A stretch of 64,000 nt of DNA from Agelas oroides (GCA_949130485.1 OX422199.1:3333402-3397401), one strand, 5' to 3'; shown: positions 33,302-46,602, counted from the first letter of the stretch. A program made the numbers and translations. The notes: generated by a model not told the origin, from the letters alone.

Positions 33302-33604
33302 CTACTTGGTACAAACTGCACAGGTGAGTTCTTTCTGTGGATCATAAGGTGGACACAGCATTCCATTGCAACTGGCTTCGACATGGTAAAACAAAGCACC
33401 ATTTGTACTAGAAACACTGCCTGGCACTCAGTCTGGGTTTTTGTCAACACACTCATACATGGTGCGATGATCATAATGATGGGCTGACAAGAGGTAGCCA
33501 GAGTACTCCAGAGTCCATGTTGATGGACACCGAGTTTTAGAGCTGGGATCATTGTGACTTTCACCCTTGTTGAAGCATAGCACACAGCACAGGAGACATT
33601 GGGC
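33302..33604 (-). pseudogene. Collagen 3' fragment
   Basis: Contains only the C-terminal part of exon 2, from the PCAVCYAS region to the stop, without collagen triplets, signal exon or promoter. An internal indel after VTMIPA shifts the frame. Its loop 3 sequence (HHYDHRT) resembles what remains at the broken end of copy I. Confidence 0.85.
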
Positions 33605-33828
33605 AAATTTTTCAAGAGTTTGACATGGTATTTTGCTTGAAAGTACTCCTACCTCACCACTAATGTTTTAGTCCTATAGCTGTACACATATAATGACAGT
33701 CACTTCAATTTCTCTCTTGTCATATGCTTATGCAAATAGTGCCTGCCTATATGAGATTGCCACACCTTTTTCATGTACTATGTATATTATACATAACAAC
33801 ACGTACTACAGAAGTGGGTGTACTTTCG

Positions 33829-33890
33829 AGAGAAAAAGGGCCCTTTGCAACTAACTTCTGCTTGGGTGGGCTTATTTTTGGAAGATGACA
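33829..33890. repeat. Possible relic end of the RT-bracketing repeat
   Basis: TTTCGAGAGAAAAAGGGCCC followed some 25 bp later by GGGTGGGC and TATTT repeats the order of blocks seen at 17473-17551 read in reverse. No RT sequence is nearby. Confidence 0.4.
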
Positions 33891-34403
33891 ACATGAATCA
33901 TGACTGGTAGTGTATAGAGCAACCATTACTGCTCTCAGTACAAATATTTTGTATCAATGCTGTTTATAACTAAAGTTGGTGTACACCTTATTTCCCTACA
34001 CTGTAAGCATACCTTTAGGAAGACTGTTTTGTGTAGCACGAAGACTAGACATACTTTTAGATACTCCCATGCTATCATGTTGCAGTGTGACATCAGAGAG
34101 GTGTATACATAGCTGTACATTTGTATGACCTTGAAAGCATATAAGTTTTCAGTGTCCGAGTACCGATCACTTACTCTATATGTCAACTGTATCTGCTAAG
34201 TATGTTTTATGTTGGCGTGCAATGTACACAAACATATTAGGTATCTCGGATGAAAAAGCAAGGTAAACAGAGATTGAATGCACTCAGTATTGACATATAC
34301 ATTCCATTACCTCAAAATTGCACTCAATATTGTTGTGTGTTAATTACAAAAAGTAATGTCTACTGTAAAAAAAAACAACAACACAAAGTAATATCTACTG
34401 GGT

Positions 34404-35405
34404 TTATTTGGTACAGACTGCACAGGTAAGTTCTTTCTGTGGATCATAAGGTGGACACAGCATTCCATTGCAGTTGGCTTCAACATGGTAAAGTAAAGCA
34501 CCCTCAGTAGTAGAAGCACTGCCTGGCACAGAGTCTGGGTTTTTGTCAACACACTCATACATGGTGCGATAGTGAGTATATCCCTCTGACATGAGGTAGC
34601 CAGAGTACTCCAGAGTCCATGTTGATGGACACTGAGTTTTAGCTGGGATCATTGTGACTGCCACCCTTGTTGAAGCATAGCACACAGCACAGGGGACATT
34701 GTGGTCATGTACAGCTCGAAGTGGCCCTTGATTTGATTCATACTCTGCTCCATACACATAATTGGCTCCTTGAACTCCAGGTGTGTAGCTGAGATAGTCT
34801 GGATCATCAGGCATGCAGAGGTGGTTGGCTGCTCCTCCCTTTTGTGTATACCATGTTCCACCGACCCTCCCTGCATACACCAGTGTTGTGCCTGTGACAT
34901 TTGGACAACTGCTGTTCCCCCACCTTGTGTAGACCACCCCTCCATTCCTTGGTCCAGGGGGACCTGCTACTCCTTGGTTTCCCCTCTGTCCTTGTGGTCC
35001 ACGAGGACCAGGCACCCCATCTTGTCCATCTCTTCCATCTCGTCCTCGTAGCACCTCAATGTAGGGGAAGGAGCTTGTGTTCCCACTGTTCCCTCTACTC
35101 TGAGTGTCAGCACTCCTCTGGGGCCTGTGCAGAGCTCCAGCTACAGTGTGCAGTATAGTAGAAACATGGGGTTCAAACCACAAGCAATGCATCAAACATC
35201 AAATATAGTTTTTGCCCACATGGTGAGCACACAACATTAGTTATTAGTTAATCATACTTCAAACAACTTTGGTGTAGCAGACAACAGTTTGAGGAAATTT
35301 CACATCTGAAATACATTTCAACACACACCCTTTACCTTCAGGAAACCCTTCAGCGCATGCTGCAAGGACCAAAGCACTTGCAATCACCACCGTTGCCAGT
35401 TGCAT
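34404..35405 (-). CDS. Short-chain collagen, copy D (268 aa)
   Basis: Exon 1 35336-35405 (MQLATVVIASALVLAAC, then AEGFPE), exon 2 34404-35140, phases consistent. Eleven Gly-X-Y triplets, one GQD in place of GRD, and QRGNQG, so the RGD has become RGN. Ten cysteines kept. Loops TWYTQKG, ESNQGPLRAVHDH and SEGYTHYRT, with YTPGVQGAN in place of the usual YQPGVQGYN. From NGGVVYTRWG to the third loop the protein is identical to copy E, while upstream regions differ. The stop codon overlaps an AATAAA word, a possible polyadenylation signal. Confidence 0.88.
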
Positions 35406-35502
35406 TCTTGTTCTTCCTGCACCAGTGCTGTGGAATAGTTTGATATGAGACAACTTCAACTTGTGTAACTGTCAGAATGTCAGTGAACAACAAGTGTAGA
35501 GA

Positions 35503-35510
35503 TTTTTATA
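35503..35510 (-). promoter_or_regulatory. TATA box of copy D
   Basis: TATAAAAA about 98 bp upstream of the ATG; the upstream element reads TGATATCAT at 35614-35622, one base different from other copies. Confidence 0.75.
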
Positions 35511-35974
35511 GCCATCTGAAGCTACTATGTCATATAAAAATTTTGAGCTGTTGAATGGTATTCATAATTGTATTGATGGCACATGCATGGTGTTCTGTCA
35601 GTGTGTCAACTGATGATATCATCCCACACATGCAGTGATGGTCCATCAATTGTTAATGTTCTGTAGTAAGAGTTGATGTGATCTGATAACCTCAGTGCTG
35701 CTGCTGTGATATTCTGATCTGAACCAAGTCTCTATCAGTGATACAGTTCTGTCATAACTGGTACATGCATAACCACTCTCAGCAGTTGATGTTTGCTGTT
35801 GGTCTACGAAAGCAGATTTGTGTGTCAGTAAGCTACTCAGTCTAATAACCTTGGTGTAGTTACAGTTTTAGAAATGTTGAGTCTACACAACAAAGGCATT
35901 CCTTTGTTGTGAACTGATTAACTGTCTGTACACGGACTACTGTATATCTATTTTCCAGCCCTTAAGACCCTAAG

Positions 35975-36062
35975 TCTAGCCCTAGCCCTAACCTTAATTT
36001 GCCTTAACCCTAAAATCCCTAACCCTAATCTCATTAACCCTAATCTCCCTAACCCTAATGAG
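35975..36062. repeat. Degenerate telomere-like repeat
   Basis: Several CCCTAA and AACCCTAAT units interspersed with other bases, less regular than the array at 12986. It lies in spacer between copies D and E. Confidence 0.65.
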
Positions 36063-37151
36063 CCTATGAATCTAATTAAAGCCTGACTGAGCTCTAAAAT
36101 CTGGAGGGTTTCTGCCCACCTTATGAATATTAATAAGTTGGCTTTAACTAGACCTCAGCATTACCCATGAACAACCCTGGGTTCAGTCAGCTGTTCAATG
36201 GGAGAGGGTTAAGAATATGATTAGTGGTGTCATGTTTGTTCTGTGGTAGCACTGGATTGGGTTGACTTGACAAATGTAACATGTGGAATATTCATAGTTC
36301 AGTTATGTGCAGCATCTTAAGACCCTAAGGGTTTTAGAGGCAGATGTTTAACGTTATGGCACTTCAAGTAAGGCGGTTCAGCTCAGTGTTCATCAACAAC
36401 ACACCATGCTGCTCTGTAGTCTCACCAAATGCAAACAATGTGAGTGTCAGCACACTTCAGGAGCCTGTGCATACGTAGTTCCAGCCACTACATGTATTGA
36501 CATTAGATTCCACCATGCAGTGTTAGATCCAGCCAGGAAGCTTTCCAGAGTGATCATACACAATCAGAATTGAATGCCTTAATATAAAGAAGCCATAGTT
36601 GGTTGTTGGTTGTTACATGGAGGTTCTTCCACATTGTGGAGAGTTCCTGATAAAAAAAAAACAAATCTTAAGTGCTAAGTTTTATCCCAGTGCTACACTA
36701 CCAACTTTGGATAAAGTTTTCCTGGTGAACTTGATATTCACAATAGATCATATGTATGATCATATTTATGTTGTGTACACTACGCATAAATCAATCCTTT
36801 CAGTAATACATGCAATGACTATACTATGTACCACTATGTATGGCCACTGCATTACTGTTGTAAATTGCCTATTACTAAATCCTTGCTTGCTGTTCATCAC
36901 TGAATGTGCGTACCTGAGGACAGTGCTTCAATGTTGTGTTCAGCTTGCTGTTTGTCAGCACACTGTAGTCTCTGTCTTAATTATCATCCTCAGTGCAGAG
37001 ACTGTGTGTGTTCATAGATGCCTGACTCCACTTCACTGCCTATGAGAATTGCCTGTAATGTGATAGTGAAACAACCTTGCACAACAGCTAAGATATGCAG
37101 CCTCGGAGAATCTATATTTGAGCACGTGAATACATTTCAACACACAACTTT

Positions 37152-37215
37152 TCTTAACCAGGCAGCCCTTCTGCTCATGCTACAAGGACCAAAACACCAC
37201 CTTTGCCAGTTGCAT
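37152..37215 (-). pseudogene. Orphan signal exon (broken), 37.2 kb
   Basis: A copy of the relic at 32214-32277 created by the 930-bp segmental duplication, with the same internal deletion. Confidence 0.8.
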
Positions 37216-37896
37216 TCTTGTTTATCCTGCACCATTGCTGTGGAATAGTTTGATATGAGACAACTGTAACTTGTGTAACTGTCAGAATGTCAAGTGCAGC
37301 AATTTATATAAACCATTAAAAAAAGATGCTACGTCAATTAGTAATATTCATAATATTGTATTGATGGGTGCATTGGGCGGTATATCTATATGGTGTCAGT
37401 GCGTCAACTTGTGACATCATAACATATAAGAGTCATACTGTGGTACACATGATAGTCATTCATGTCCATAGGGCAGCTGTATTAAACCCCTTGGGTGGCA
37501 GATCTTTTTTCAGTTTGTGTGGCTACTACGCATAAATCAATCAGTAGTACATACAATGACTACTATGTACCACTATGTATGGCCACTGCATTACTGCTGT
37601 AAATAGCCTGTTATCAAACCTTTGCTTGCTGTTCATCACTGAATGTGCATACCTGACGACAGTACTTCAATGAATGTTGTGTTCAGCTTGCTGTTTGCCA
37701 GCAACACGTAATACTAGTCTGTAGTCTCTGTCATATTATCATCAGTGCAGAGACAGTGTGTGTTCAAAGATACCTGACTCCACTTCACTGCCTATGAGAA
37801 TTGTCTGTAACATGATAGTGAGAACAACCTGCCAAGATATGCAGCCTGGGAGAATCTGTATCTGAGTATGTGAATACATTTCAACACACAACTTTT

Positions 37897-37959
37897 CTTA
37901 ACCAGGCAGCCCTTCTGCTCATGCTACAAGGACCAAAACACCACCTTTACCAGTTGCAT
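37897..37959 (-). pseudogene. Orphan signal exon (broken), 37.9 kb
   Basis: A third copy of the same broken signal exon, with a GTAAAG variant after ATGCAACTG and a changed leader (TGGCACCAG). Confidence 0.75.
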
Positions 37960-38548
37960 TCTTGTTATTCTGGCACCAGTTCTGTGGAATAGTTTGATAT
38001 GAGACAACTTCACCTTGTGTAACTGTTAGTGCAGCAGTTTATATAACCAGTTAAAAACGTCAGTAATATTCTTAGTTGTATTGATGGGTGCATTGGGCAG
38101 TATGTATATGGTGTCAATGTGTCAACTTGTGACATCATATGTAGTAAAATGTACCAGTCATACTGTGGTACACATGATAGTCATTCATGTCCATAGGGAA
38201 GCTGTATTAAACCCCTTGAGCGGCAGATCTTTGTTCAATGTTTGTGGCACTTCTGAGAAGGCTATTCAACTTGCTTGTAACCAACACATCATGCTGCTCT
38301 ATAGCCTAACACAACATGATGACTGCAGATGTTCATATATAATCTCACTCTATCCTGTTGTTACAGCGTGGATTAATGGCATGTCTAACTGTATGTGTAT
38401 ACATTTCTATGACCTTGAAGTCTTGTGTTTATCATGATCTCAATTATCATCATATGCAACATACCAAAGATAGGCTCCGTGCACTAATATGTTTTGTCAT
38501 TTCCTCAAGCACTTCTATAAGCACTTCTATAAGTGTACAAACTGGGCG

Positions 38549-39688
38549 TATAGAGTAAGTTAGCAATCATCGGACGACAGGTATATTCGGACACTCAAAC
38601 GCGGAGGGAAAACTGCGTAAACATTCGGCGATACCACAAGACTGTAGCTGAGGTACGTGGTACCTGGTGTACCAAAAATGACGCCCGCGCATTGTTTCCT
38701 GTTGGCGCTAGAAGCGATAAAATGGCCGTCCGAAAAACATCAATATTCGGAAAAGTGTATGTATTTTCAGACACTGTTGTTTGTGCCTTCTCTGAAGCTG
38801 CTTTTGGAGAGATTTTAGCATCGATACGATGCCCCAAGACCTCCCCAATTCGCAATATATTTTGGTAGCGGTAGCTGCTTTGAACACTCAGGGGCGCAGC
38901 TGAACATGGACCAGTCCGATTCGATCGATATCGGACGGTGAAATTTGTCATTTCTTGCTGTGTTGTCTCCAAACAAGTTGAAGTCTCCACCATATTAGCA
39001 TCAGTAGAATCTACAGGCTCTTGGCTACATGCTGGTATTTGTCCGGTGTTTGTGCGTTGAGTAGTTCTCGAGATATTGCACGATATCGTTTGAACTCACC
39101 TATTTATGCTGCACATAAATCAACCAGCGTAGTTTGTGGAAAGAAACATGAAATATATTTATATCTCGAGAACTACTCAACGCACAAACTCCGGACAAGT
39201 ACCAGCATGTAGCCAAGAGTCTGTAGATTCTACTGATGCTAATATGGTGGAGACTTCAACTTGTTTGGAGACAACACAGCAAGAAATGACAAATTTCACC
39301 GTCCGATATCGATCGAATCGGACTGGTCCATGTTCAGCTGCGCCCCTGAGTGTTCAAAGCAGCTACCGCTACCAAAATATATTGCGAATTGGGGAGGTCT
39401 TGGGGCATCGTATCGATGCTAAAATCTCTCCAAAAGCAGCTTCAGAGAAGGCACAAACAACAGTGTCTGAAAATACATACACTTTTCCGAATATTGATGT
39501 TTTTCGGACGGCCATTTTATCGCTTCTAGCGCCAACAGGAAACAATGCGCGGGCGTCATTTTTGGTACACCAGGTACCACGTACCTCAGCTACAGTCTTG
39601 TGGTATCGCCGAATGTTTACGCAGTTTTCCCTCCGCGTTTGAGTGTCCGAATATACCTGTCGTCCGATGATTGCTAACTTACTCTATA
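38549..39688. mobile_element. Long palindromic element (528-bp arms, 84-bp spacer)
   Basis: Arms 38549-39076 and 39161-39688 are reverse complements of equal length; only three mismatches were noticed, all near the centre. Termini read TATAGAGTAAGTTAGC. Each arm carries the same outward-facing open frame of about 132 codons (38595-38993 minus, 39247-39642 plus) without recognised domains. The related spacer at about 32918-32955 runs from GTGTACAAACTGGG to TATTCTAGTT without the element, which supports insertion at TA. Probably a non-autonomous DNA element. Confidence 0.85.
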
Positions 39689-40051
39689 TTCTAGTTCTCC
39701 CAGCTGTGAGTGATTAAACAAACGACACTATTCTATCGACCTCTGTTTTTCACAGTATTGAAACTAGATCTGCTCATTCTTGTTCATTGGCAACAGGGAA
39801 GACTTCTGCCAAAGCACAAGCATATTCAGACCACCAATTCAGAGAGTCTTTCCAACTTCCATGTTAACTTGCGTTGTCTTATAGAAGTTATGTGGCCTGG
39901 CAGTATATTGTGTGTTTTATACTGGAATGCCTTCAAGTATCTTGTATAAAAAAAAGCATGATAAACAGTTCACTCAGCATTGGCAAGTACATACTATTGC
40001 CTCAAAATTACTCAATATTATGCATTAATTCCCAAAAGTAATGTCTTCTAG

Positions 40052-41080
40052 CTACTTGGTACAAACTGCACAGGTAAGTTCTTTCTGTGGATCATAAGGT
40101 GGACACAGCATTCCATTGCAGCTGGCTTCAACATGGTAAAACACAGCACCATTAGTATTAGAAGCACTGCCTGGTACTGAGTCTGGGTTTTTGTCAACAC
40201 ACTCATACATGGTGCGATAGTGAGTATATCCCTCTGACATGAGGTAGCCAGAGTACTCCAGAGTCCATGTTGATGGACACTGAGTTTTAGCTGGGATCAT
40301 TGTGACTGCCACCCTTGTTGAAGCATAGCACACAGCACAGGGGACATTGTGGTCATGTACAGCTCGAAGTGGCCCTTGATTTGATTCATACTCTGCTCCA
40401 TACACATAATTGGCTCCTTGAACTCCAGGTGTGTAGCTGAGATAGTCTGGATCATCAGGCATGCAGAGGTGGTTGGCTGCTCCTCCCTTTTGTGTATACC
40501 ATGTTCCACCGACCCTCCCTGCATACACCAGTGTTGTGCCTGTGACATTTGGACAACTACTGTTCCCCCACCTTGTGTAGACCACCCCTCCACTCCTTGG
40601 TCCAGGGGGACCTGCTACCCCTTGGTCTCCCTTCTGCCCTTGAGGTCCGTGGGGACCAGGCACTCCATCCCGTCCATCCCTTCCATCTCGTCCTTGCAGC
40701 ACCTCAATGTAGGGGAGGGAGGTTGTGTTCACACTGTTCCCTCCACTCTGAGTGTCAGCACTCCTCTGGGACCTGTTCAGAGCTCCTGCTACAGTGTGCA
40801 GTACAGTAGAAAGATTAAAATGCAAGCAATGTATCAAATATTTCTGCTAGTGAAAATAGAGTACTTATCGTTACACATAGTGAACACACAACAATTAGTT
40901 AATTGTACTGCAAACAACTTTAGTATAGCAGACGACAGTTTGAGGAAATTGACATCAAAACCAAATTATTTATGTCACATTCTAAATATATTTCAACACA
41001 CACCGTTTACCTTCAGGCAGCCCTTCTGCACATACTGCAAGGACCAAAACACTTGCAATCACCACCTTTGCCAGTTGCAT
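40052..41080 (-). CDS. Short-chain collagen, copy E (268 aa, mosaic)
   Basis: Exon 1 41011-41080 (MQLAKVVIASVLVLAVC), exon 2 40052-40788, phases consistent. Eleven Gly-X-Y triplets, first one GRD after VLQ, with QKGDQG (KGD) and ALNRSQRSADTQ in place of ALHRPQRSADTQ. Ten cysteines kept. The C-terminal domain through all three loops matches copy D exactly, whereas the intron (TGCTAGTGAAAATAGAGTAC and on) matches copy C. It is the clearest recombinant in the array. The leader is shortened: the usual ATAGTTTGATATGAG word is reduced to ATATATC. Confidence 0.87.
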
Positions 41081-41180
41081 TCTTGTTAATTCTTGTTCTT
41101 CCTGCACCAGTGCTGTGGAATATATCGACAACTGCAACTTGTGCAACTGTCAGAATGTCAGTGAGCAACAAGTGCAGTGA

Positions 41181-41188
41181 TATTTATA
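41181..41188 (-). promoter_or_regulatory. TATA box of copy E (variant)
   Basis: TATAAATA instead of TATAAAAA, about 100 bp upstream of the ATG; TGACATCAT at about 41294-41302. Confidence 0.65.
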
Positions 41189-41339
41189 GCCAATGGAAAA
41201 ATTCCACGTCGTGTAAAATGTTTTTGAGCTCTTAAATGTTATTCATAGTTGTTCTGGTGTCACATGCATAATGGTTGGTGTTGTGTCAACTCATGACATC
41301 ATAGTATATAGTAAAGCCTGTAGTATCCATGAATAACTA

Positions 41340-44300
41340 GTAACAGATAACCCCATGAATTGGGAGAGATGTCACATCTGCAGATACAATTTTCTTTTGG
41401 TGTCTCATTTTTCCCCTGTCTAGTTAGTACATGCCTTGAAGTAGCTGATACTGCTATTGACGTGCTTGATTATTACTCCCATGATTCCGACTTGTGACCT
41501 CATAACACATAGTGAAAATGCATGAGTATGTACATGTATGCTATACTACTGAGTGTACAGAAGCAAGCCACATCAGGTGAGGCATAAGTCATGTCTATAC
41601 AATCTAGGTACCTTGTTTTGGGGTTGTTTTTTTTTTGGGTGTTTTCTTTTCCTGTCCAGTGCCCCAAAGTAGGTGGTCATACATGATATTGCTATTGACA
41701 TAGTGTGGTTGATTATTACCCCCATGATAGTGAAATTACACCAACACAGAACCAAGCTAATGAAAAATGATGGAACATGCAAGGCAATGTATTTCAAGTT
41801 GTTGAATAATACGTGATGATGGCACATGCACAACAGTTGTTGTTTTGCTAATGTGTCCACTTGTGACATCATAACACATAGTGAAAGTGCATGAGTAGCA
41901 ATTGATGTGACCAGATAACCCCATGAAAGTGGCACAGCAGGTTGCTGTGTTAATCTGACCTGAACCTTGAGATGAGGTGGTAGGTTTGCTATAATTATAG
42001 AATTCATTGTTGAAGCCAAGGAAGTGCACACAAAGTAAACCTGTTTACATGTAGAATTTGTTTAATCATTGCACAACGCTCAAAATGTCAATATTGGTAA
42101 ATCTTTACCAACTTTGCTAGTGCAAATATTTTCAGCAGAGAATAGATGGCTTGTTAGAGAACTTCAAAGATTTCATGTATGCTGTGTGTCTTTAAAACAG
42201 TGTGAAAGAGTCTCTTCCGAGTCTTCCTAATAAGCTTCTTCCTCTCAACTACTTTCCATTCTTCAAGTGATCGAATAGGAAGGCAAACTAGTGCCATGTG
42301 GTGCAGGAAAGGTAGATATTCATACATGCAGATGTCTTTGGCCACCGTTTTGGTCCGAAAATGGTCTCGGAAGCTCTCAGGGCATCTAAATTCCAAACAT
42401 TTACTAGGGCCACATACCCCCAGACACCTCTAGCTGACGCACATGTACTAGTAACCTGACCAATTCAAACCTGATGGCTATGGCCCTGTGATATCCAAAC
42501 CTGTTCACATACTTATGTCATCTGGCTGTCTACACCATGCATAATTAAACACTCTCAGTCATACACATGATGTTGGCTCATGATTGGTATGTATGTATAC
42601 CTGTGTATGGCCACTCTGTTACTGCCGTCAGTAGCAATTTTCCAAACATTTGCTTGTTGTTCATCACTGGAGGTATGCATCTGAGATCAGTGCTTCAAGG
42701 AAGACTGTAGTCAACTTGCTGTTTGTTGACAGCATATCGTACTGGTCTGAAGTCTTGTGTTGTAAGTCCCACAGTTTAGAGACTGTGTGTGTTCACTGGT
42801 AATCTGACTCCATGCATTTAACATGATAAACACACAGTGAGATCATGCTGCAGACATCCTTGCACAACAGCTAAGGTGTGCAACCTGGGGGAATCTGCAT
42901 GCAGCGTCAAATTCACTAAGAAGTTGCATGTCATACTCTGAACTTGGTCTCTGTGTGAAAGTCAAATCTTATCCCAGTACTACACTACCAACTTTTGAGA
43001 CTGTTTTTCTGTCAAAATTGATACCACATTTATTCACATACTTATGTCATGTGCTGTCTACACCATGCATAAATCAACCCTCTCAGTAATACACATGATG
43101 TCATGATGTTAGCTCATGATTGGTATGTAACACACCTGTGTAGGGCCATGCCATTCAGTAGCATAATTTCAAACTTGTTCATCACTGGAAGTATACATCT
43201 GAGATGAGCGCTTTAAGGAAGGCTGTGTTCGGCTTGCTGTTTGTCTATAGTCTTGTGTTGCAAGACCCACAGTTCAGATATTGTGTGTGTTTAATGGTAA
43301 TTCAATCCATTACAATTGACTTGATAAAACACACATGGTGAGATCATACTGTAGACAAGTGTAGCACTACTGCCAATAATTGTAGCCTGAGGGGATCTGT
43401 GTTTTGAGCCATGCGACAACACATAACCTTTATCTTCAGTGATTCCTCGTTATCATGCTGCAAACACTTGCCATGCTTTTTTCTCGTTATTTCTGCATCA
43501 GTGCTGTGAAATAGTTTGACTACAACTTTCCAACTCTCTAGAGTTGAGCAACAAGAAGTGCAGAGGTTTTATAGCCAGTGGAAAGGTATGCTATGTCATG
43601 GAAACCTTTTGCGCTGTCAAATAGTATTCATACTGATGGACATGCATAGTGATATGGTGCTCTGTCAATATGTCAACCCAGTAGATTTCTTGGGAAACAT
43701 GCACTGCACACCCGTTGTATTGTAAAGTTCTGGTTCAAATTTCTCTGGTACAATTTATATGCTAAGTGTATCTGATAATTTATTGGCATGCAATGTACTC
43801 AAATGTATCAAGTATCTTGCATGTATGTTACACCCCAAGATGCAACTTAAAGGACCCGCATAAATAACATAAATAACATAATATAATACGCAGGCAAAAG
43901 GAAGCGTTGGACATCCAATCTGAGTTGATATTTGTTAATGTCATGGTGCACTTACCCCATGAATGAAACTTTGGTACACCAACAACTCTCCCTTCACCAG
44001 CTACACCACCGTCACCCCTCACAGCGACTCCCGAAGCGATTTTTCCGCTTACGTGACGTCACACGTTCAATATACCTACGTATAAAATCATTGTGTGTAT
44101 TGAGCGCGCTACCGTGCTTCGGCTAATATTATGCACGTAACGTGCAAGTATAAAGCAGGTGAAGGCGTGCCTTGCTACTCACAATTGATAAACTGATGTC
44201 TGGCTCCTCCCTTGAGGGTAAAGCTTTTTTAAGAAACCACAAAACTCTGAACTCTAAGGCTTTCTACTTCAGGTCTGGTAGCTAAGTACACTTCGTTTTC

Positions 44301-44460
44301 CTAAAGCCTACTAACAAAGATTTCACCTATGTATAGCACTGAACCCTAAAGTGTTCGAGCAAAGGTAAACCTGCAGCACTAACCTCCTATGAGCATCTTG
44401 GGGTGCGGTTACTTTGCTCGATAGGAGCAAATGTAATGGACTCAGCTTTGACATGTACAA
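41340..44460. other. Spacer between copies E and F
   Basis: Contains two diverged S2 modules and a weak signal-exon-like stretch near 43428-43480. A GC-richer block at 43840-44420 with CGTGACGTCACACG has no recognised homology. Short open frames here (for example 42154-42396 minus) have no supporting features. Confidence 0.5.
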
Positions 44461-44518
44461 TTAGTAGCCTTGTCAACACTTTTTAATTTACAAAATTTAC
44501 AGCAAAAAAATGTATCTT

Positions 44519-45365
44519 CTATTTTGTACAAACTGCACACGTGAGTTCTTTCTGTGGATCATAAGGTGGGCACAACATTCCATTGCAGCTTGCTTCAACA
44601 TGGTAGAACACAGAACCATCTGTATTAGAAACACTGCCTGGCACTGAGTCTGGGTCCTTGTCAATACACTCATACGTGGTGCGCTGGCGGCCACTGTGCA
44701 ACCTTGATTCGGACATGAGGTAGCCGGAGTACTCCAGAGTCCATGTTGATGGACACTGAGTTTTAGCTGGGATCATTGTGACTGCCTGTTGAAGCGTAGC
44801 ACACAGCACAGGGTACATTGTGGTTGTAAACAGCTGATAGTGGTGCTCCTGAGAATGTCTCGTACTCTGCTTCATACACAGAGCTGTACCCTTGTACTCC
44901 AGGTTGGATCATCCGGCATGCAGAGGTAGTTGACTGCTCCCCCCTTTTGTGCATACCATGTTCCACCAACCCTCCCTGCATACACCAGTGTGGTACCTGA
45001 GATACTTGGACAACAGCTTTTCCCCCACCACTCCACCATTTCTTGGTCCAGGGGAACCTGCTACTCCTTGGTCTCCCCTCTGTCCTTGTGGTCCACGAGG
45101 ACCAGGCACCCCATCCCGTCCATCTCTTCCATCTCGTCCTCGCAGCACCTCAATGTAAGGGAAGGAGCTTGTGTTCACACTGTTCCCTCCACTCTGAGTC
45201 TCAGCACTCCTCTGTGGCCTGTGCAGAGCTCCAACTATAAAATGGTGTGAAGCATAGTAGGGTTCAAAACACAAGTAATGTATCAAATTAAAGATTTAGA
45301 GCATTTACATACCTCCATGCTGCAAAGACCAAAACACATGCAATCACCACCTATGCCAGTTGCAT
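44519..45365 (-). pseudogene. Short-chain collagen, copy F (broken)
   Basis: Signal exon near 45316-45365 has a stop four codons after ATG (MQLA then TAG) and has lost the usual donor region. The second exon, up to about 45235, keeps the Gly-X-Y part with QRGDQG. It then carries several small deletions: after NGGVV, in the YQPGVQ region and in the STRV region. Loops resemble copy A (ETFSGAPLSAVYNH), and loop 3 is SESRLHSGRQRT. The C-terminal cysteines are all still readable across frames. Confidence 0.85.
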
Positions 45366-46029
45366 TCTTGTTATTCTTCTGTGCTGTGGAATAGTTTGAT
45401 GTAAGACTGCAACTGTCAGAATGTCAGTGAGCAACAAGTGCGGAGATTTTATAGCAAATGTTATGTCTTTTGTTAATAATATTCGTAGTTGTGTTGATGG
45501 TGTATTTCCAATGTGTCAACATGTGACATCATAACACGTAATTAAACTGTGCTCATTCATTAGTTTTTAGTAAGTCATCCGCATGAAGTCGGAAATAAAC
45601 ACAGCCCTATGTGTTATTGTGACCTGAACTATCTTTAGTCATGATGCAACACCACTCTCAGCAGCAGCTATTTATCCCTGTAGTTTAGCTTGCTGTTCAT
45701 CATCAACACATCCTGCTGTTCGCTACTCTCAAGTGTCAACTCTTCTCTGCAGAGATCTATCTACAAATCTTGTGTATACTAGTAACAGTAAAGACATATT
45801 TTGGGCCAACCTGAGCGTAAATTTTAAATTTAAATATTTCACGAAGACTGAACATGAACGTCCTCTGATAGTCTTGTGTCCAGCCCGCTGCCGGTGAAGG
45901 GCTACTGCCAGAGCGCAGTGTCGGAGTGAAAGAAACCTGGAGCGAAGATGACTCAAGTTAACGCACGCAATGCAACTGCGGACCATGATAGACAAGGGCA
46001 GGCTGCTCACAGACAGTACAAATTACGCA

Positions 46030-46345
46030 TAGTAGTTGAGTTGCTGGTAAGGGCCATGCATAATTGACATCAGAGATTCAGCTCATAACTTCAGTGTGAA
46101 GATTAGTCCAAGTGTGTGTGTAGCCGTAGTAGCTTCCTTGCTGCAATTTGTTAGCATGTATGATCTATATCTGGTGACAACTATACTGCTTGGCTACATG
46201 AAGTTTTGCTTACCACGCTCATGGAACAGCAGACAGTGACAAATCCTGCTGTTATGCATGGGTTGTGTGCCATGACAAAACAATGAATCAGCAAAGCATT
46301 CCTTGCTCATGCATGGTCGCCCCACGATGATAAATCATCTTATTA
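46030..46345. repeat. Dispersed repeat, related to 13260-13530
   Basis: The same order of blocks as the right part of the outer TIR element at 13.3-13.5 kb, at clearly lower identity, ending GGTCGCCCCACGATGAT. Its left end is not identifiable. Confidence 0.6.
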
Positions 46346-46602
46346 GTAGATATCACCAGTATTAAATCTATTCAGAAAGTTGTTGGATCCAGAAAAGTTT
46401 CAGAGTGATTGCAAAAATAGATTTATATTAGAAACTAACAGATTGGTACATAATAATGTGAGTGATCATGCACAATTGGAAATGAATTTTAATGGTTGAA
46501 TGATATTCAACTAATGGATTGCTAACACATACGACCACTTGACTATTTGCTTATTGGGACACATTATGTTAGTTCAAACTGTCGCAGAATTGATCTTGTT
46601 TA

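Noticed and set aside
40418-41089. 223-codon plus-strand frame, and similar frames antisense to every collagen exon
   Set aside because: They recur only because the collagen exons recur; composition and phase follow the minus-strand gene.
42154-42396. 80-codon minus-strand frame, FRCPESFRDHFRTKTVAK and on
   Set aside because: No recognised domain, no ATG start and no convincing splice context; it cannot be told from chance.
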